A DNA stretch of 64,000 nt from Mycobacterium sp. D16R12 (GCF_002013465.1 NZ_MAFC01000005.1:62001-126000); one strand, 5' to 3'; shown: positions 17,569 to 26,939, counted from the first letter of the stretch. Made by a program: numbers and translations. Notes: a model not told the origin generated them from the sequence alone.

Positions 17569-17638
17569 TCTGTCTCACACTTTCTCTTGGAGCGGTTCGA
17601 TCCGCAATGCCGCCCCGGAATCCGGCCTCACAAGAGAG

Positions 17639-17672
17639 GAGCCCCGGAGTCCGATAGCGGACTGCGGGGCTC
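17639..17672 (-). terminator. attenuator hairpin in aroQ leader
   Basis: On the minus strand GAGCCCCG-C-AGTCCG pairs with CGGACT-C-CGGGGCTC around a CTAT loop: 14 pairs with a single C-C mismatch, followed by CTCTCTTGTG. It sits 70 bp before the aroQ ATG and after a short aromatic-rich leader ORF, in the position of a terminator or a translation-blocking hairpin. Its 5' arm AGTCCG can instead pair with CGGACT of the upstream hairpin. Confidence 0.6.
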
Positions 17673-17681
17673 GTGGATCGG

Positions 17682-17741
17682 CTAGACCACGGGCACCGGA
17701 GTCCGGTACCCGTAAAAAAATCGCTGCTGGTGGTCAAGCAC
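17682..17741 (-). CDS. leader peptide of aroQ, rich in Phe and Tyr
   Basis: A 20-codon frame from GTG 17741 to TAG 17682 encodes MLDHQQRFFYGYRTPVPVV: two Phe and two Tyr within five residues. TAGACT (minus strand, 17754-17749) lies seven bases before the GTG, so the transcript should start on the leader codon itself. Ribosome stalling at these codons when Phe or Tyr is scarce would change folding of the hairpins that follow. Too short for ordinary gene callers. Confidence 0.65.
   Translation of the reverse strand: MLDHQQRFFYGYRTPVPVV
17689..17713 (-). promoter_or_regulatory. pause/anti-attenuator hairpin overlapping leader peptide end
   Basis: Minus strand ACGGG-T-ACCGG pairs with CCGGT-G-CCCGT (11 pairs including a T-G wobble, loop ACT). 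Its 5' arm is made of the leader codons TAC GGG TAC CGG, so a ribosome halted at Tyr would open it and free CGGACT to pair with AGTCCG of the downstream hairpin. Confidence 0.55.
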
Positions 17742-17748
17742 ATCGAAG

Positions 17749-17754
17749 AGTCTA
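17749..17754 (-). promoter_or_regulatory. -10 box TAGACT of aroQ leader transcript
   Basis: TAGACT fits TAnnnT and ends seven bases before the leader GTG. This places the transcription start at the leader peptide start codon, 173 nt before the aroQ ATG. Confidence 0.5.
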
Positions 17755-17830
17755 GCCGACGTGCGATGAACGCTTGCGGGAAGTGCGTCAGGCCGAGATT
17801 GTCCCTCGTCAGCGGTAAGTTAGATCGGTC

Positions 17831-20272
17831 ATGGCTATACCTGATTCTCTTCGCCCAAGCGGCTCGTCGGCCCTTCCCGAGCCCGCGCTCTTCGATATGC
17901 CCAGCACCTCGAGTTCTCACAGCGATGCGTTGCTCGAGGGGCTGAACCCGCAACAGCGGGCTGCCGTCGCACATGAGGGATCGGCGCTGCTCATCGTCGC
18001 CGGGGCCGGGTCCGGCAAGACCGCGGTGTTGACCCGTCGCATCGCGTACCTGTTGGCCGCGCGGGACGTGAGCCCGGGACAGATCCTGGCCATCACCTTC
18101 ACCAACAAGGCCGCCGCCGAGATGCGCGAGCGCGTCGCGAACCTCGTGGGCCGTCGTGCCAACTCGATGTGGGTGTCGACGTTCCACTCCAGCTGCGTGC
18201 GCATCCTGCGAAACCAGGCCGCGCTGCTGCCCGGATTGAACTCCAACTTCTCCATCTACGACTCCGATGACTCGCGGCGGCTGCTGCAGATGATCGGCCG
18301 CGACATGGGCCTGGACATCAAGCGCTACTCGCCGCGACTGCTCGCCACCGCCATCTCCAACCTGAAGAACGAGCTCATCTCGCCTGAGCAGGCCGTCGCC
18401 AATCTCACTGTCGATGACGAGGGCGGCGAACTGCGCCGCATCGTCGCCGACGTCTACGGCGAATACCAGCGGCGTCTGCGTGCGGCCAACGCCCTGGACT
18501 TTGACGACCTCATCGGCGAGACCGTGGCGGTGCTGCAACAATTCCCGCAGATCGCGCAGTTCTATCGCCGCAAGTTCCGGCACATCCTTGTCGACGAGTA
18601 CCAGGACACCAACCACGCTCAGTACGTGCTGGTGCGAGAGCTGGCGGGTGCCCACGTGGATCGCACAGTCGATCCGGATAGCCCGGAGCCCGCGGAACTG
18701 TGTGTGGTGGGTGACGCGGACCAGTCCATCTACGCCTTCCGCGGTGCCACCATCCGCAACATCGAGGAATTCGAGCGCGACTACCCCAACGCGAAAACCA
18801 TTCTGCTGGAACAGAACTATCGATCTACGCAGAACATATTGAGCGCTGCAAACTCTGTTATCGCCAAAAATACGAACCGCCGGGAAAAGCGATTGTGGAC
18901 TGACTCCGGTGAAGGCGAGCTGATCGTCGGATATGTCGCGGACAACGAACATGACGAGGCATCCTTCATTGCTCGCGAGATCGACGGGCTCTTCGATCGC
19001 AGTGACGCCAACTATGGCGATGTCGCGGTCTTCTACCGCACCAATAACAGCTCCCGGTCGTTGGAAGAGATCTTCATCCGAACCGGTATTCCGTACAAAG
19101 TTATTGGGGGAGTGCGGTTCTACGAGCGCAAGGAAATCCGCGACATAGTCGCCTACTTGCGGGTGCTGACCAATCCAGGTGACGCGGTGAGCCTGCGGCG
19201 GATCCTCAACACGCCTCGTCGCGGCATCGGAGATCGGGCCGAGGCGTGCGTGGCCGTCCATGCCGAAACCAATGGCATCGGATTCGGAGAGGCGCTCGCC
19301 GATGCTGCCGCCGGCAAGGTTGCGCTGCTGAACTCTCGCTCCGAGAAGGCAATTGTGGCGTTTATGGACATGCTCGACGTGATCCGCGCGACCCTGCGCA
19401 CCGACCCGGGGGCGTTACCGGATATCGGCGATGTGGTCGACGCCGTGCTCAACCACACCGGGTATCGATACGAACTGGAGAACAGCAGCGACCCGCAGGA
19501 GCTGGCGCGTCTCGATAACCTCAACGAATTGGTCAGCGTCGCACACGAATTCAGTGCAGATGCGGCGAATGCTCAGGCGGCTGGGGAAGATCTGCCGGTC
19601 GACGACGAGGATGTCGGCGCGCCCCCGGGAAGCCTGGAGGCGTTCCTGGAGCGGGTGTCGCTGGTCGCCGATGCCGACGAGCTGCCCGAATCGACCGCCG
19701 GTGTGGTCACGATGATGACGCTGCACACCGCCAAGGGGCTGGAATTCCCGGTGGTCTTCGTGACCGGCTGGGAAGACGGCATGTTCCCGCACATGCGTGC
19801 CCTCGGTGATCCGGTGGAGCTGGCCGAGGAACGCCGACTTGCCTACGTCGGGATCACGCGGGCCCGTCAGCGGCTGTACCTGAGTCGGGCCAAGGTGCGC
19901 TCGTCGTGGGGGCAGCCCATGATGAACCCGGAATCGCGTTTCCTACAAGAGATTCCGCAAGACCTGATCGAATGGCGGCGCACTGATCCGTTACCGGGGC
20001 GTATCGCGACCGGCGCCGGAAGCTACGGCGGCGGGGGCTATGGGTCCAGTGGATCACGCGGAGGCGGCGGCTCGTTGGGTGCTCCGTCCAAAAAGCGCAC
20101 CAAGCCGCTGCTGTCACTGGAGCCCGGCGATCGGGTGAGCCACGACAAGTACGGGCTGGGCAAGGTCATGGAGGTGACCGGTGTAGGCGAGAGCGCCACA
20201 TCGCTCATCGACTTCGGCAGCGACGGACGCGTGAAGCTGATGCACAACTTCGCGCCCGTGCAGAAGCTCTAG
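17831..20272 (+). CDS. uvrD1: ATP-dependent DNA helicase UvrD1/PcrA
   Basis: 813-residue SF1A 3'-5' helicase for nucleotide excision and strand-break repair. Walker A AGAGSGKT at 57-64, VDEYQDTN Walker B, QNYRST motif, GVVTMMTLHTAKGLEF motif V and YVGITRARQRLYLS motif VI are all present. After a Gly/Ser-rich linker the C-terminus has a Tudor-like module (PGDRVSHDKYGLGKV) which in M. tuberculosis UvrD1 contacts Ku, and in PcrA/UvrD contacts RNA polymerase. The N-terminal DSLRPSGSSA is encoded by a dispersed repeat; a start at ATG 17897 would skip it. Confidence 0.95.
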   Translation: MAIPDSLRPSGSSALPEPALFDMPSTSSSHSDALLEGLNPQQRAAVAHEGSALLIVAGAGSGKTAVLTRRIAYLLAARDVSPGQILAITFTNKAAAEMRERVANLVGRRANSMWVSTFHSSCVRILRNQAALLPGLNSNFSIYDSDDSRRLLQMIGRDMGLDIKRYSPRLLATAISNLKNELISPEQAVANLTVDDEGGELRRIVADVYGEYQRRLRAANALDFDDLIGETVAVLQQFPQIAQFYRRKFRHILVDEYQDTNHAQYVLVRELAGAHVDRTVDPDSPEPAELCVVGDADQSIYAFRGATIRNIEEFERDYPNAKTILLEQNYRSTQNILSAANSVIAKNTNRREKRLWTDSGEGELIVGYVADNEHDEASFIAREIDGLFDRSDANYGDVAVFYRTNNSSRSLEEIFIRTGIPYKVIGGVRFYERKEIRDIVAYLRVLTNPGDAVSLRRILNTPRRGIGDRAEACVAVHAETNGIGFGEALADAAAGKVALLNSRSEKAIVAFMDMLDVIRATLRTDPGALPDIGDVVDAVLNHTGYRYELENSSDPQELARLDNLNELVSVAHEFSADAANAQAAGEDLPVDDEDVGAPPGSLEAFLERVSLVADADELPESTAGVVTMMTLHTAKGLEFPVVFVTGWEDGMFPHMRALGDPVELAEERRLAYVGITRARQRLYLSRAKVRSSWGQPMMNPESRFLQEIPQDLIEWRRTDPLPGRIATGAGSYGGGGYGSSGSRGGGGSLGAPSKKRTKPLLSLEPGDRVSHDKYGLGKVMEVTGVGESATSLIDFGSDGRVKLMHNFAPVQKL
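17843..17870 (-). repeat. dispersed repeat copy inside uvrD1 N-terminus
   Basis: GATTCTCTTCGCCCAAGCGG plus CTCGTCGG is the inverted, slightly diverged form of the repeat unit at 10549. It matches the copy at 29341 in purN over the same 28 bp. It encodes DSLRPSGSS here and DSLRASGSS in PurN. Confidence 0.7.
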
Positions 20273-20278
20273 AACAAA

Positions 20279-20316
20279 AACGCCGAGTGTGAGCAGCGCT
20301 GCTCACACTCGGCGTT
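20279..20316. terminator. bidirectional terminator between uvrD1 and M23 peptidase
   Basis: A perfect 38-bp inverted repeat with 19-bp arms (AACGCCGAGTGTGAGCAGC and its complement) lies between the converging stop codons at 20272 and 20329. An A-run precedes it on the plus strand, giving a U-run for minus-strand transcripts; plus-strand transcripts meet TTGAAAGTT. Confidence 0.85.
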
Positions 20317-20328
20317 GAAAGTTGTGGA

Positions 20329-21420
20329 TCAGTCGCCGAACCGGCTGAAGGTGATGCCCTTGTTAGCCAACCAGCCCTGCGGGTCGATGCGCTGCGAACC
20401 ACCCAGCAGCACTTCGAAGTGCAGGTGCGGGCCGGTCGAGTTACCACGGTTGCCGATGGTGGCGATGCGGTCACCCGCCATCACGCGCTGGCCCACCGAT
20501 ACTTCCCACGTGTTGATGTGGCCGTAAAGGGTCACGGTGCCATCCGAGTGGCGGATCTTGACCCAGGCGCCGTAACCGGCCGTCGGGCCCGTCGCGATGA
20601 CGACGCCGTCCGCGGCGGCCACGATCGGAGTGCCGATGCTGTTGGCGATATCGATGCCACCGTGCAGGGCACCCCAGCGGTAACCGAAGCCGGAGGTGAA
20701 CGTGCCATTCGCGGGCATCACGAACCGAGGAGCCAACAGACGCTTCTCGCGGTCCGCACGCTCGGAAGCGAAGGCGGTGGCCTTCGCCAGCTGCTCGTCG
20801 GTGATCGAGGTGTCGGTGGCCAGCGGAGCGGAGATCAACTGCGGTCCGTGAGTGGCCATCACCGCTGCGGAGGTACCCAACGCGAGGCTGTGACGATCGG
20901 CGGACGTCGCGGCATCATGCTCACTGAGCGCGGTGTACCCGGCGGCAGCAGCAGCGCCGGCGGCCATGGCTGCCAGAGCGATGCGGGTCTTGCCTATCTG
21001 ACCGATCTCGCGGCGGCGGTGTGCGCCTCCGCTGCTGATCCTGGGCAGCCTGTCGGTGGGGGTGTCGCGGGGATCTCTGGTGCGTGCGGCAGAAGCGGCG
21101 AACCAGTCCGCGGTGGCTTCGATGGAGGCGCGAATCCGGTCGGACTCGTCGGTGTCTTCTTCCCAGTCCTGCTCTATCTGGGCGAGAGCGGCCTGGTGCT
21201 CCGTCTCGGCGCCCTCTTCGGGGGCGTCCTCGTAGACGTCGTAATCCTCAAGCTCGGGCCGTTCCAACGCGTCCTTCAGGCCGAACTCGTCGATCGGCAC
21301 GATGTTGGTGATCTCGTTCGCACTCGGTGCCGCGCTTCGATCATCACGCGTGCGTGTCGTTCGATGCTGTGTCAAAACCTCGCCAGTCTTCCGTTCGGCG
21401 TCACGACGTAGCGTGACCAA
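20329..21420 (-). CDS. membrane-anchored M23 (LytM) peptidase
   Basis: 363 residues at most. An acidic N-terminal region is followed by a membrane helix (about 143-165, IALAAMAAGAAAAAGYTAL) and a C-terminal LytM domain with zinc ligands HGGIDIA and HLHFEV, and SFGF-type glycine-rich strand FTSGFGYRWG. All metal ligands are present, so it can be an active peptidoglycan endopeptidase or a divisome/elongation activator. Equivalent to Rv0950c by position. The start is uncertain: 21420 is a TTG, and another TTG lies 15 codons later. Confidence 0.88.
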   Translation of the reverse strand: MVTLRRDAERKTGEVLTQHRTTRTRDDRSAAPSANEITNIVPIDEFGLKDALERPELEDYDVYEDAPEEGAETEHQAALAQIEQDWEEDTDESDRIRASIEATADWFAASAARTRDPRDTPTDRLPRISSGGAHRRREIGQIGKTRIALAAMAAGAAAAAGYTALSEHDAATSADRHSLALGTSAAVMATHGPQLISAPLATDTSITDEQLAKATAFASERADREKRLLAPRFVMPANGTFTSGFGYRWGALHGGIDIANSIGTPIVAAADGVVIATGPTAGYGAWVKIRHSDGTVTLYGHINTWEVSVGQRVMAGDRIATIGNRGNSTGPHLHFEVLLGGSQRIDPQGWLANKGITFSRFGD

Positions 21421-21784
21421 AACGTGATCTAACCCAAGAGAAGGTAACGGTTGGGCAAGGGGAGTCGCAACTCAATGCGCGGAAACGCATATAAATGTGA
21501 CTTGTGTCACGAAGCCCCTGATAGGGCTCCCAAGCCCCGGCATCGTTGCCGAATCTCGTCGGGGCTACCTCACCACAGATCACGGCCGTATGGCGACCCC
21601 TCGTGACCGAACTGGAACCCGTTACAGACGCGTTCGAGTCCTGCCAGCGGGTGGCCAACTGGTGAATTCTATGAGTGACCAGGTGGTGAATTCGGCCACT
21701 TACTCAGAAGTAGTGAGGGGCCTCGCTGTGGCCTTGGCTACAGTCCGTAGTGCAATAGTGCCGATCGAAGATGAGGGCTAGTAG
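21421..21784. other. 364-bp intergenic region between M23 peptidase and sucC
   Basis: Divergent control region. It holds a CRP-like dyad (21496-21511), an AT-rich stretch around 21488-21496 suited to the peptidase promoter, and two copies of TGGTGAATTC about 25 bp apart (near 21659 and 21683). TACAGT near 21739 could serve sucC, whose ATG at 21785 has ATGAGGG ten bases upstream. I see no gene or recognised riboswitch in it. Confidence 0.5.
21496..21511. promoter_or_regulatory. CRP-like site TGTGA-N6-TCACG
   Basis: Nine of ten fixed bases of the TGTGA-N6-TCACA consensus. It lies between the divergent M23 peptidase and succinyl-CoA synthetase genes, 76 bp before the peptidase start, and could regulate either. 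Confidence 0.45.
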
Positions 21785-22948
21785 ATGGATCTTTTCGAGT
21801 ACCAGGCCAAGGAGCTGTTCGCTAAGCACAACGTGCCGACGACGCCGGGCCGGGTTACCACCACCGCCGAGGATGCCAAGGCGATCGCCGAGGAAATCGG
21901 CAAGCCGGTGATGATCAAGGCGCAGGTCAAGGTTGGTGGACGTGGCAAGGCCGGTGGTGTGAAGTACGCCGCCACCCCCGATGACGCTCTTACACACGCG
22001 CAGAACATCTTGGGCCTGGACATCAAGGGCCACATCGTCAAGAAGATCCTCGTCGCCGAGGCCAGCGATATCGCCGAGGAGTACTACATCTCCTTCCTGC
22101 TGGATCGCGCTAACCGCACCTACCTGGCCATGTGCTCGGTCGAGGGTGGCGTGGAGATCGAAGTGACCGCCGAAGAGAACCCCGACGCGCTGGCCAAGGT
22201 GCCGGTCGACGCGGTCAAGGGCGTCGATCTGGCTCTGGCTCGTGAGATCGCCGAGAAGGGCAAGCTGCCCGCCGCGGTGCTGGATGCCGCTGCGGTAACC
22301 ATCCAGAAGCTGTGGGAGGTGTTCGTTGGTGAGGACGCCACCCTGGTGGAGGTCAACCCGCTGGTGCGCACCCCCGATGATCAGATCCTGGCGCTGGACG
22401 GCAAGGTCACCCTGGACGGCAACGCAGACTTCCGTCAGCCCGGCCACGCCGAGTTCGAGGACAAGGACTCCACCGATCCGCTGGAGCTCAAGGCCAAGGA
22501 GCACGACCTCAACTACGTCAAGCTTGACGGTCAGGTCGGCATCATCGGCAACGGCGCGGGTCTGGTCATGTCGACTCTCGACGTGGTCGCCTACGCCGGC
22601 GAGAACCACGGCGGCGTGAAGCCCGCCAACTTCCTGGACATCGGCGGTGGCGCCTCGGCCGAGGTCATGGCCGCTGGTCTCGACGTCATCCTGGGTGATT
22701 CACAGGTCAAGAGCGTCTTCGTGAACGTATTCGGTGGCATCACCGCGTGTGACGCGGTCGCCAACGGCATCGTCGGCGCCCTGAAGACTCTCGGTGACAC
22801 GGCCAGCAAGCCGCTGGTAGTCCGTCTCGACGGCAACAAGGTCGACGAGGGACGCGCCATCCTGGCCGAGTTCAACCATCCGCTGGTCATCCAGGCCGAG
22901 ACCATGGACGCCGGTGCCGACAAGGCCGCCGCGCTGGCGAGCAAGTAA
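21785..22948 (+). CDS. sucC: succinyl-CoA synthetase (ADP-forming), beta subunit
   Basis: 387-residue TCA-cycle subunit. The ATP-grasp N-terminus [12 protein letters not shown], the [19 protein letters not shown] nucleotide segment and the C-terminal LDIGGGAS with [13 protein letters not shown] (subunit interface/CoA side) are textbook. It pairs with sucD 14 bp downstream in one operon. Equivalent to Rv0951. Confidence 0.98.
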   Translation: MDLFEYQAKELFAKHNVPTTPGRVTTTAEDAKAIAEEIGKPVMIKAQVKVGGRGKAGGVKYAATPDDALTHAQNILGLDIKGHIVKKILVAEASDIAEEYYISFLLDRANRTYLAMCSVEGGVEIEVTAEENPDALAKVPVDAVKGVDLALAREIAEKGKLPAAVLDAAAVTIQKLWEVFVGEDATLVEVNPLVRTPDDQILALDGKVTLDGNADFRQPGHAEFEDKDSTDPLELKAKEHDLNYVKLDGQVGIIGNGAGLVMSTLDVVAYAGENHGGVKPANFLDIGGGASAEVMAAGLDVILGDSQVKSVFVNVFGGITACDAVANGIVGALKTLGDTASKPLVVRLDGNKVDEGRAILAEFNHPLVIQAETMDAGADKAAALASK

Positions 22949-22962
22949 GGGAGCTTGAATCA

Positions 22963-23865
<903 letters not shown>

Positions 23866-23879
23866 CAGGCTTACTTACG

Positions 23880-23915
23880 CAAGGGCCCCAACCGGACTTC
23901 CGGTTGGGGCCCTTG
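23880..23915 (+). terminator. strong hairpin terminator after sucD
   Basis: CAAGGGCCCCAACCGGA (23880-23896) pairs perfectly with its complement at 23899-23915 around a two-base centre. It begins 14 bp after the sucD stop. The following TCGTATCG is not a T-run, as is common in mycobacterial terminators. Confidence 0.8.
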
Positions 23916-24136
23916 TCGTATCGCCCGTTGTCGTGTCGCGCGGCTGATGCTCGCACTCGGTGCGACCGGCATCCTGGCCGAAATCGCGCCTCCGGTAGCA
24001 CCTTTCGTCTCTCTGGAGCCGCCGAATCTACTGTCAGGCGATATCGGGTTTCGTTCAGTGAGATTGTGTGACCTACGCATGAACAATCGGATGACGGGGC
24101 ATCGGCGCCGCTGGTGACCGGCTACCTTCTCGGTTC

Positions 24137-24739
24137 GTGGGCCTCTCGTTCGACACTTCCGGGCTGGTGCCGAGCGCTGACGGCTGGTACGACCCGGCGA
24201 CCGGCGATCAGTTCTGGGTCTCGGATTCGCGAGGCCCCTATCTGTCGGTGCCGCTGGAGGATCTGAGCGTGGTGCGCCGTGCGCTCGTCGAGACTGTGCT
24301 CGCCCGACGGGCAGGTGTCATCGAGGCCTACATCGTTGGCGTCGACACGCTTCCAGGCCTGCTGTACGTAGTGAAAGTTCCGAAAGCTGATGCCCCGCAA
24401 GGGCTCACATTTATGGCATCGATAGTCGTTCCGCGCGCGCATTCATACGCGATGGTCTGCGGGGCATTCGCGGAGGGGCCGGTGACCGGGGTGCGCGAGG
24501 CGAAAGTGCTGGAAGAGCTGCTGGCGGTTGGCGATCCGTCATCGCGCATGTGGCCCCCGCACCCGTACGCGCCCGATCTTGAGCCGGGTATTCCATACAA
24601 CATCGCCGATGAAATACGTTGGGACGATAGGTTTCCTGACCATCCGCTGTCGCGTCTACGTCGATGGGTGGCAAGGGTTACACCAACCATCAGGGCGGGG
24701 CAGAAATTCGCTGCTTTGCCGCCGTTCTCCCTGCGTTAG
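24137..24739 (+). CDS. hypothetical protein, 200 aa
   Basis: I do not recognise a family. The sequence begins GLSFDTSGLVPSADGWYDPA, is soluble-looking with no signal peptide or membrane helix, and has aromatic-rich stretches (GDQFWVSDSRGPY; SSRMWPPHPYAPD). The GTG start has a TACCTT -10 box eight bases upstream, suggesting a leaderless gene. It converges with the LLM gene at 24736, overlapping it by 4 bp. It interrupts the sucD to Rv0953c order. Confidence 0.65.
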   Translation: MGLSFDTSGLVPSADGWYDPATGDQFWVSDSRGPYLSVPLEDLSVVRRALVETVLARRAGVIEAYIVGVDTLPGLLYVVKVPKADAPQGLTFMASIVVPRAHSYAMVCGAFAEGPVTGVREAKVLEELLAVGDPSSRMWPPHPYAPDLEPGIPYNIADEIRWDDRFPDHPLSRLRRWVARVTPTIRAGQKFAALPPFSLR

Positions 24740-25584
24740 GCGAATGCTGCCAGTTTTCCGGACAACCGCTCGATGTACGCCCGTACCTCGTCCTCGGAGC
24801 GATCGGGCATCCCGAAGATGGCCTCGGTGACGCCTAACTCGCGCCATGCGGCGAGCTGTTCGGGGTCCGGTTTGCCCGCCAGCACGTAGATCAGCGGGTC
24901 GCCCGCACGGCCTGCCGCCGCCCATTCCTGCTTGAGTGCCACGATCTTGCCGGTGATGTCCTCGTCGCGCGGGGTGGACATCCAGCCGTCGGCGTTCTTC
25001 GCGATCCACTTGAAGTTCTTCTCGGTGCCGCCCGCGCCCACGATCACCGGCACGTGCTTCTGTACCGTCTTGGGCCACGCCCAGCTGGGGCCGAAGTTGA
25101 CGAATTCGCCTGAGTAACTTGCCTCTTCGTTCTCCCAGAGCATGCGCATCGCCTCGATGTACTCGCGCAGCATGGTGCGGCGACGGCCGGCGGGAACGTT
25201 GTGATCGGCCAGCTCGTCGGTGTTCCAGCCGTATCCGACGCCGACGGTGACCCGGCCGCCACTCATGTGATCAAGGGTGGCAATCGATTTGGCGAGGGTG
25301 ATGGGATCGTGCTCGACGGGGATCGCAACCGCGGTGGCCAGCCGGATCTTTGACGTCACCGCGCATGCAGCACCGAGGGACACCCACGGATCCAAGGTGC
25401 GCATGTAGCGGTCGTCCGGTAGCTCCGCGCCGCCGGTGCCGGGGTGTGCGGCCTCCCGCTTGACCGGGATATGCGTGTGTTCTGGAACGTAGAAGGTGCT
25501 GAACCCGCCGTCCTCGGCCGCCTTGGCGGCAATGTCCGGCGAGATGCCGCGGTCACTGGTGAACAGAACGAGCCCGTAGTCCAT
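24736..25584 (-). CDS. LLM-class F420-dependent oxidoreductase (Rv0953c-like)
   Basis: 282 residues. The luciferase-like barrel is seen in GFSTFYVPEHTHIPV, KIRLATAVAIPVEHDPITLAKSI, GGRVTVGVGYGWN and VPVIVGAGGTEKNFKWIA. The substrate is unknown. The start at 25584 is chosen because the preceding residues of the open frame (to 25653) overlap a perfect KstR-type operator nine bases upstream of this ATG, which suggests a role in sterol or lipid metabolism. Confidence 0.85.
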   Translation of the reverse strand: MDYGLVLFTSDRGISPDIAAKAAEDGGFSTFYVPEHTHIPVKREAAHPGTGGAELPDDRYMRTLDPWVSLGAACAVTSKIRLATAVAIPVEHDPITLAKSIATLDHMSGGRVTVGVGYGWNTDELADHNVPAGRRRTMLREYIEAMRMLWENEEASYSGEFVNFGPSWAWPKTVQKHVPVIVGAGGTEKNFKWIAKNADGWMSTPRDEDITGKIVALKQEWAAAGRAGDPLIYVLAGKPDPEQLAAWRELGVTEAIFGMPDRSEDEVRAYIERLSGKLAAFA

Positions 25585-25592
25585 CCACCAAT

Positions 25593-25606
25593 TAGAACGT
25601 GTTCCA
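25593..25606. promoter_or_regulatory. KstR-type operator TnnAACnnGTTnnA
   Basis: On the minus strand TGGAACACGTTCTA satisfies all fixed positions of the KstR consensus TnnAACnnGTTnnA, which I recall from cholesterol regulon studies. It lies directly upstream of the Rv0953c-like LLM gene and 97 bp from the divergent sfnG-like gene. Confidence 0.6.
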
Positions 25607-25703
25607 GTTTTGTTGTCGAGGGTGGGGGCCAAATCGTCGCAGGAACGGATCACGGTGAGTAAGACGGATGACCGCCCAAAGGGTTCGCTGTTTGCATAGC
25701 CCC

Positions 25704-26825
25704 ATGACGACCGAACGGATATCTGACCACGTCAAATTCGCGTACTGGGTCCCCAACGTCAGCGGTGGGCTGGTCACCAGCACCATTGAGCAGCGCACGG
25801 ACTGGGGTTACGACTACAACGTCGCCCTGGCGCGCGCGGCAGAGAACAACGGCTTCGAATATGCGCTCACCCAGGTGCGTTACGAGGCCAGCTATGGCGC
25901 CGAGTACCAACACGAATCCACCAGCTTCTCCCTTGCGCTACTGCTGGCAACCGAGCGACTCAAGGTGATCGCCGCCGTTCATCCGGGGCTCTGGCAGCCG
26001 GGTGTGCTCGCCAAGCTGGGCGCGACTGCTGACCACTTGTCGGGCGGTCGCTTCGCCGTCAACGTGGTTTCCGGATGGTTCAAGGACGAATTCACCCACT
26101 TGGGCGAACCCTGGCTGGAGCACGACGAGCGGTATCGGCGAAGCGGCGAATTCCTCGAGGTGTTGCGCAAGATCTGGACCGAGGATGACGTCGACTTCCG
26201 GGGCGACTTCTATCGGATCCACGACTTCACGCTGAAACCGAAGCCGCTGCACACTCCGGAGCTGTTCCAGGGCGGCAACTCGACGGCCGCGCGCCGCAAC
26301 GGCGGCCTGTACTCCGACTGGTACTTCTCCAATGGCAAGGACTTCGCCGGTATCACCGACCAGATCGTGGAGGTCCGCGATCACGCCCGAACGGTCGGCC
26401 GCGAGGTCAACGTCGGGCTCAACGGTTTCATCATCGCCAGAGACACCGAGGCCGAAGCGCGCGAAGTGCTGCGGGAGATTGTCGCGAAGGCCAACCGCCC
26501 CGCCGTCGAGGGTTTCCGCGCGGCCGTTCAGCAGGCAGGCTCGGCGACCGGCGATAAGAAGGGAATGTGGGCGGATTCCTCGTTCGAGGACCTCGTGCAA
26601 TACAACGACGGATTCCGCACCCAGCTCATCGGTACCCCGGAACAGATCGCCGAGCGGATTGTCGCCTACCGGCGGCGGGGCGTGGACCTGATCCTGGGTG
26701 GCTTCCTGCACTTCCAGGAGGAGATCGAATACTTCGGCGCCAAGGTGCTGCCACTGGTCCGCGAGATCGAGGCAGCCGACGTTCAGGAAACCCACAGCGA
26801 ATATCGCGTACCGGTTTTGAGCTAA
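25704..26825 (+). CDS. sfnG: FMNH2-dependent dimethyl sulfone monooxygenase (SfnG-like)
   Basis: 373-residue LLM monooxygenase. The N-terminus VKFAYWVPNVSGGLV with EQRTDWGYDYN and the FEYALTQVRYEASYGAE block are characteristic of SfnG, which converts dimethyl sulfone to methanesulfinate in sulfur scavenging. The conserved AVNVVSGWFKDEF and GEPWLEHDERYRR also fit. Reduced flavin must come from a separate reductase, and none is adjacent. ATG 25704 gives the family N-terminus; an upstream in-frame ATG at 25668 adds 12 unrelated residues. Confidence 0.85.
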   Translation: MTTERISDHVKFAYWVPNVSGGLVTSTIEQRTDWGYDYNVALARAAENNGFEYALTQVRYEASYGAEYQHESTSFSLALLLATERLKVIAAVHPGLWQPGVLAKLGATADHLSGGRFAVNVVSGWFKDEFTHLGEPWLEHDERYRRSGEFLEVLRKIWTEDDVDFRGDFYRIHDFTLKPKPLHTPELFQGGNSTAARRNGGLYSDWYFSNGKDFAGITDQIVEVRDHARTVGREVNVGLNGFIIARDTEAEAREVLREIVAKANRPAVEGFRAAVQQAGSATGDKKGMWADSSFEDLVQYNDGFRTQLIGTPEQIAERIVAYRRRGVDLILGGFLHFQEEIEYFGAKVLPLVREIEAADVQETHSEYRVPVLS

Positions 26826-26939
26826 CCGATGCGCCTCGGCCGCGTCTGGCCTTGTCTGCGTCCGTACCGGCGCCGGGTGCAGTAGCGTGGAGGCGATCCA
26901 CCCCGAGACCACGACCGAAACCGTGATGTAGGAGATGTA

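Noticed and set aside
17492..19261. 589-codon open frame on the minus strand across uvrD1
   Set aside because: It is the antisense shadow of a certain helicase gene in GC-rich DNA. Its translation has no domain features, and its 3' part lies over the aroQ leader, not in the same frame as the leader peptide.
20288..20307. TGTGAGCAGC/GCTGCTCACA as a CRP site
   Set aside because: The spacer is ten bases, not six, and it is the core of a 38-bp terminator between convergent genes.
21421..21784. c-di-AMP (ydaO) or similar riboswitch in front of the M23 peptidase
   Set aside because: Such switches often precede wall hydrolases in actinobacteria, but I could not find the conserved core in this leader.
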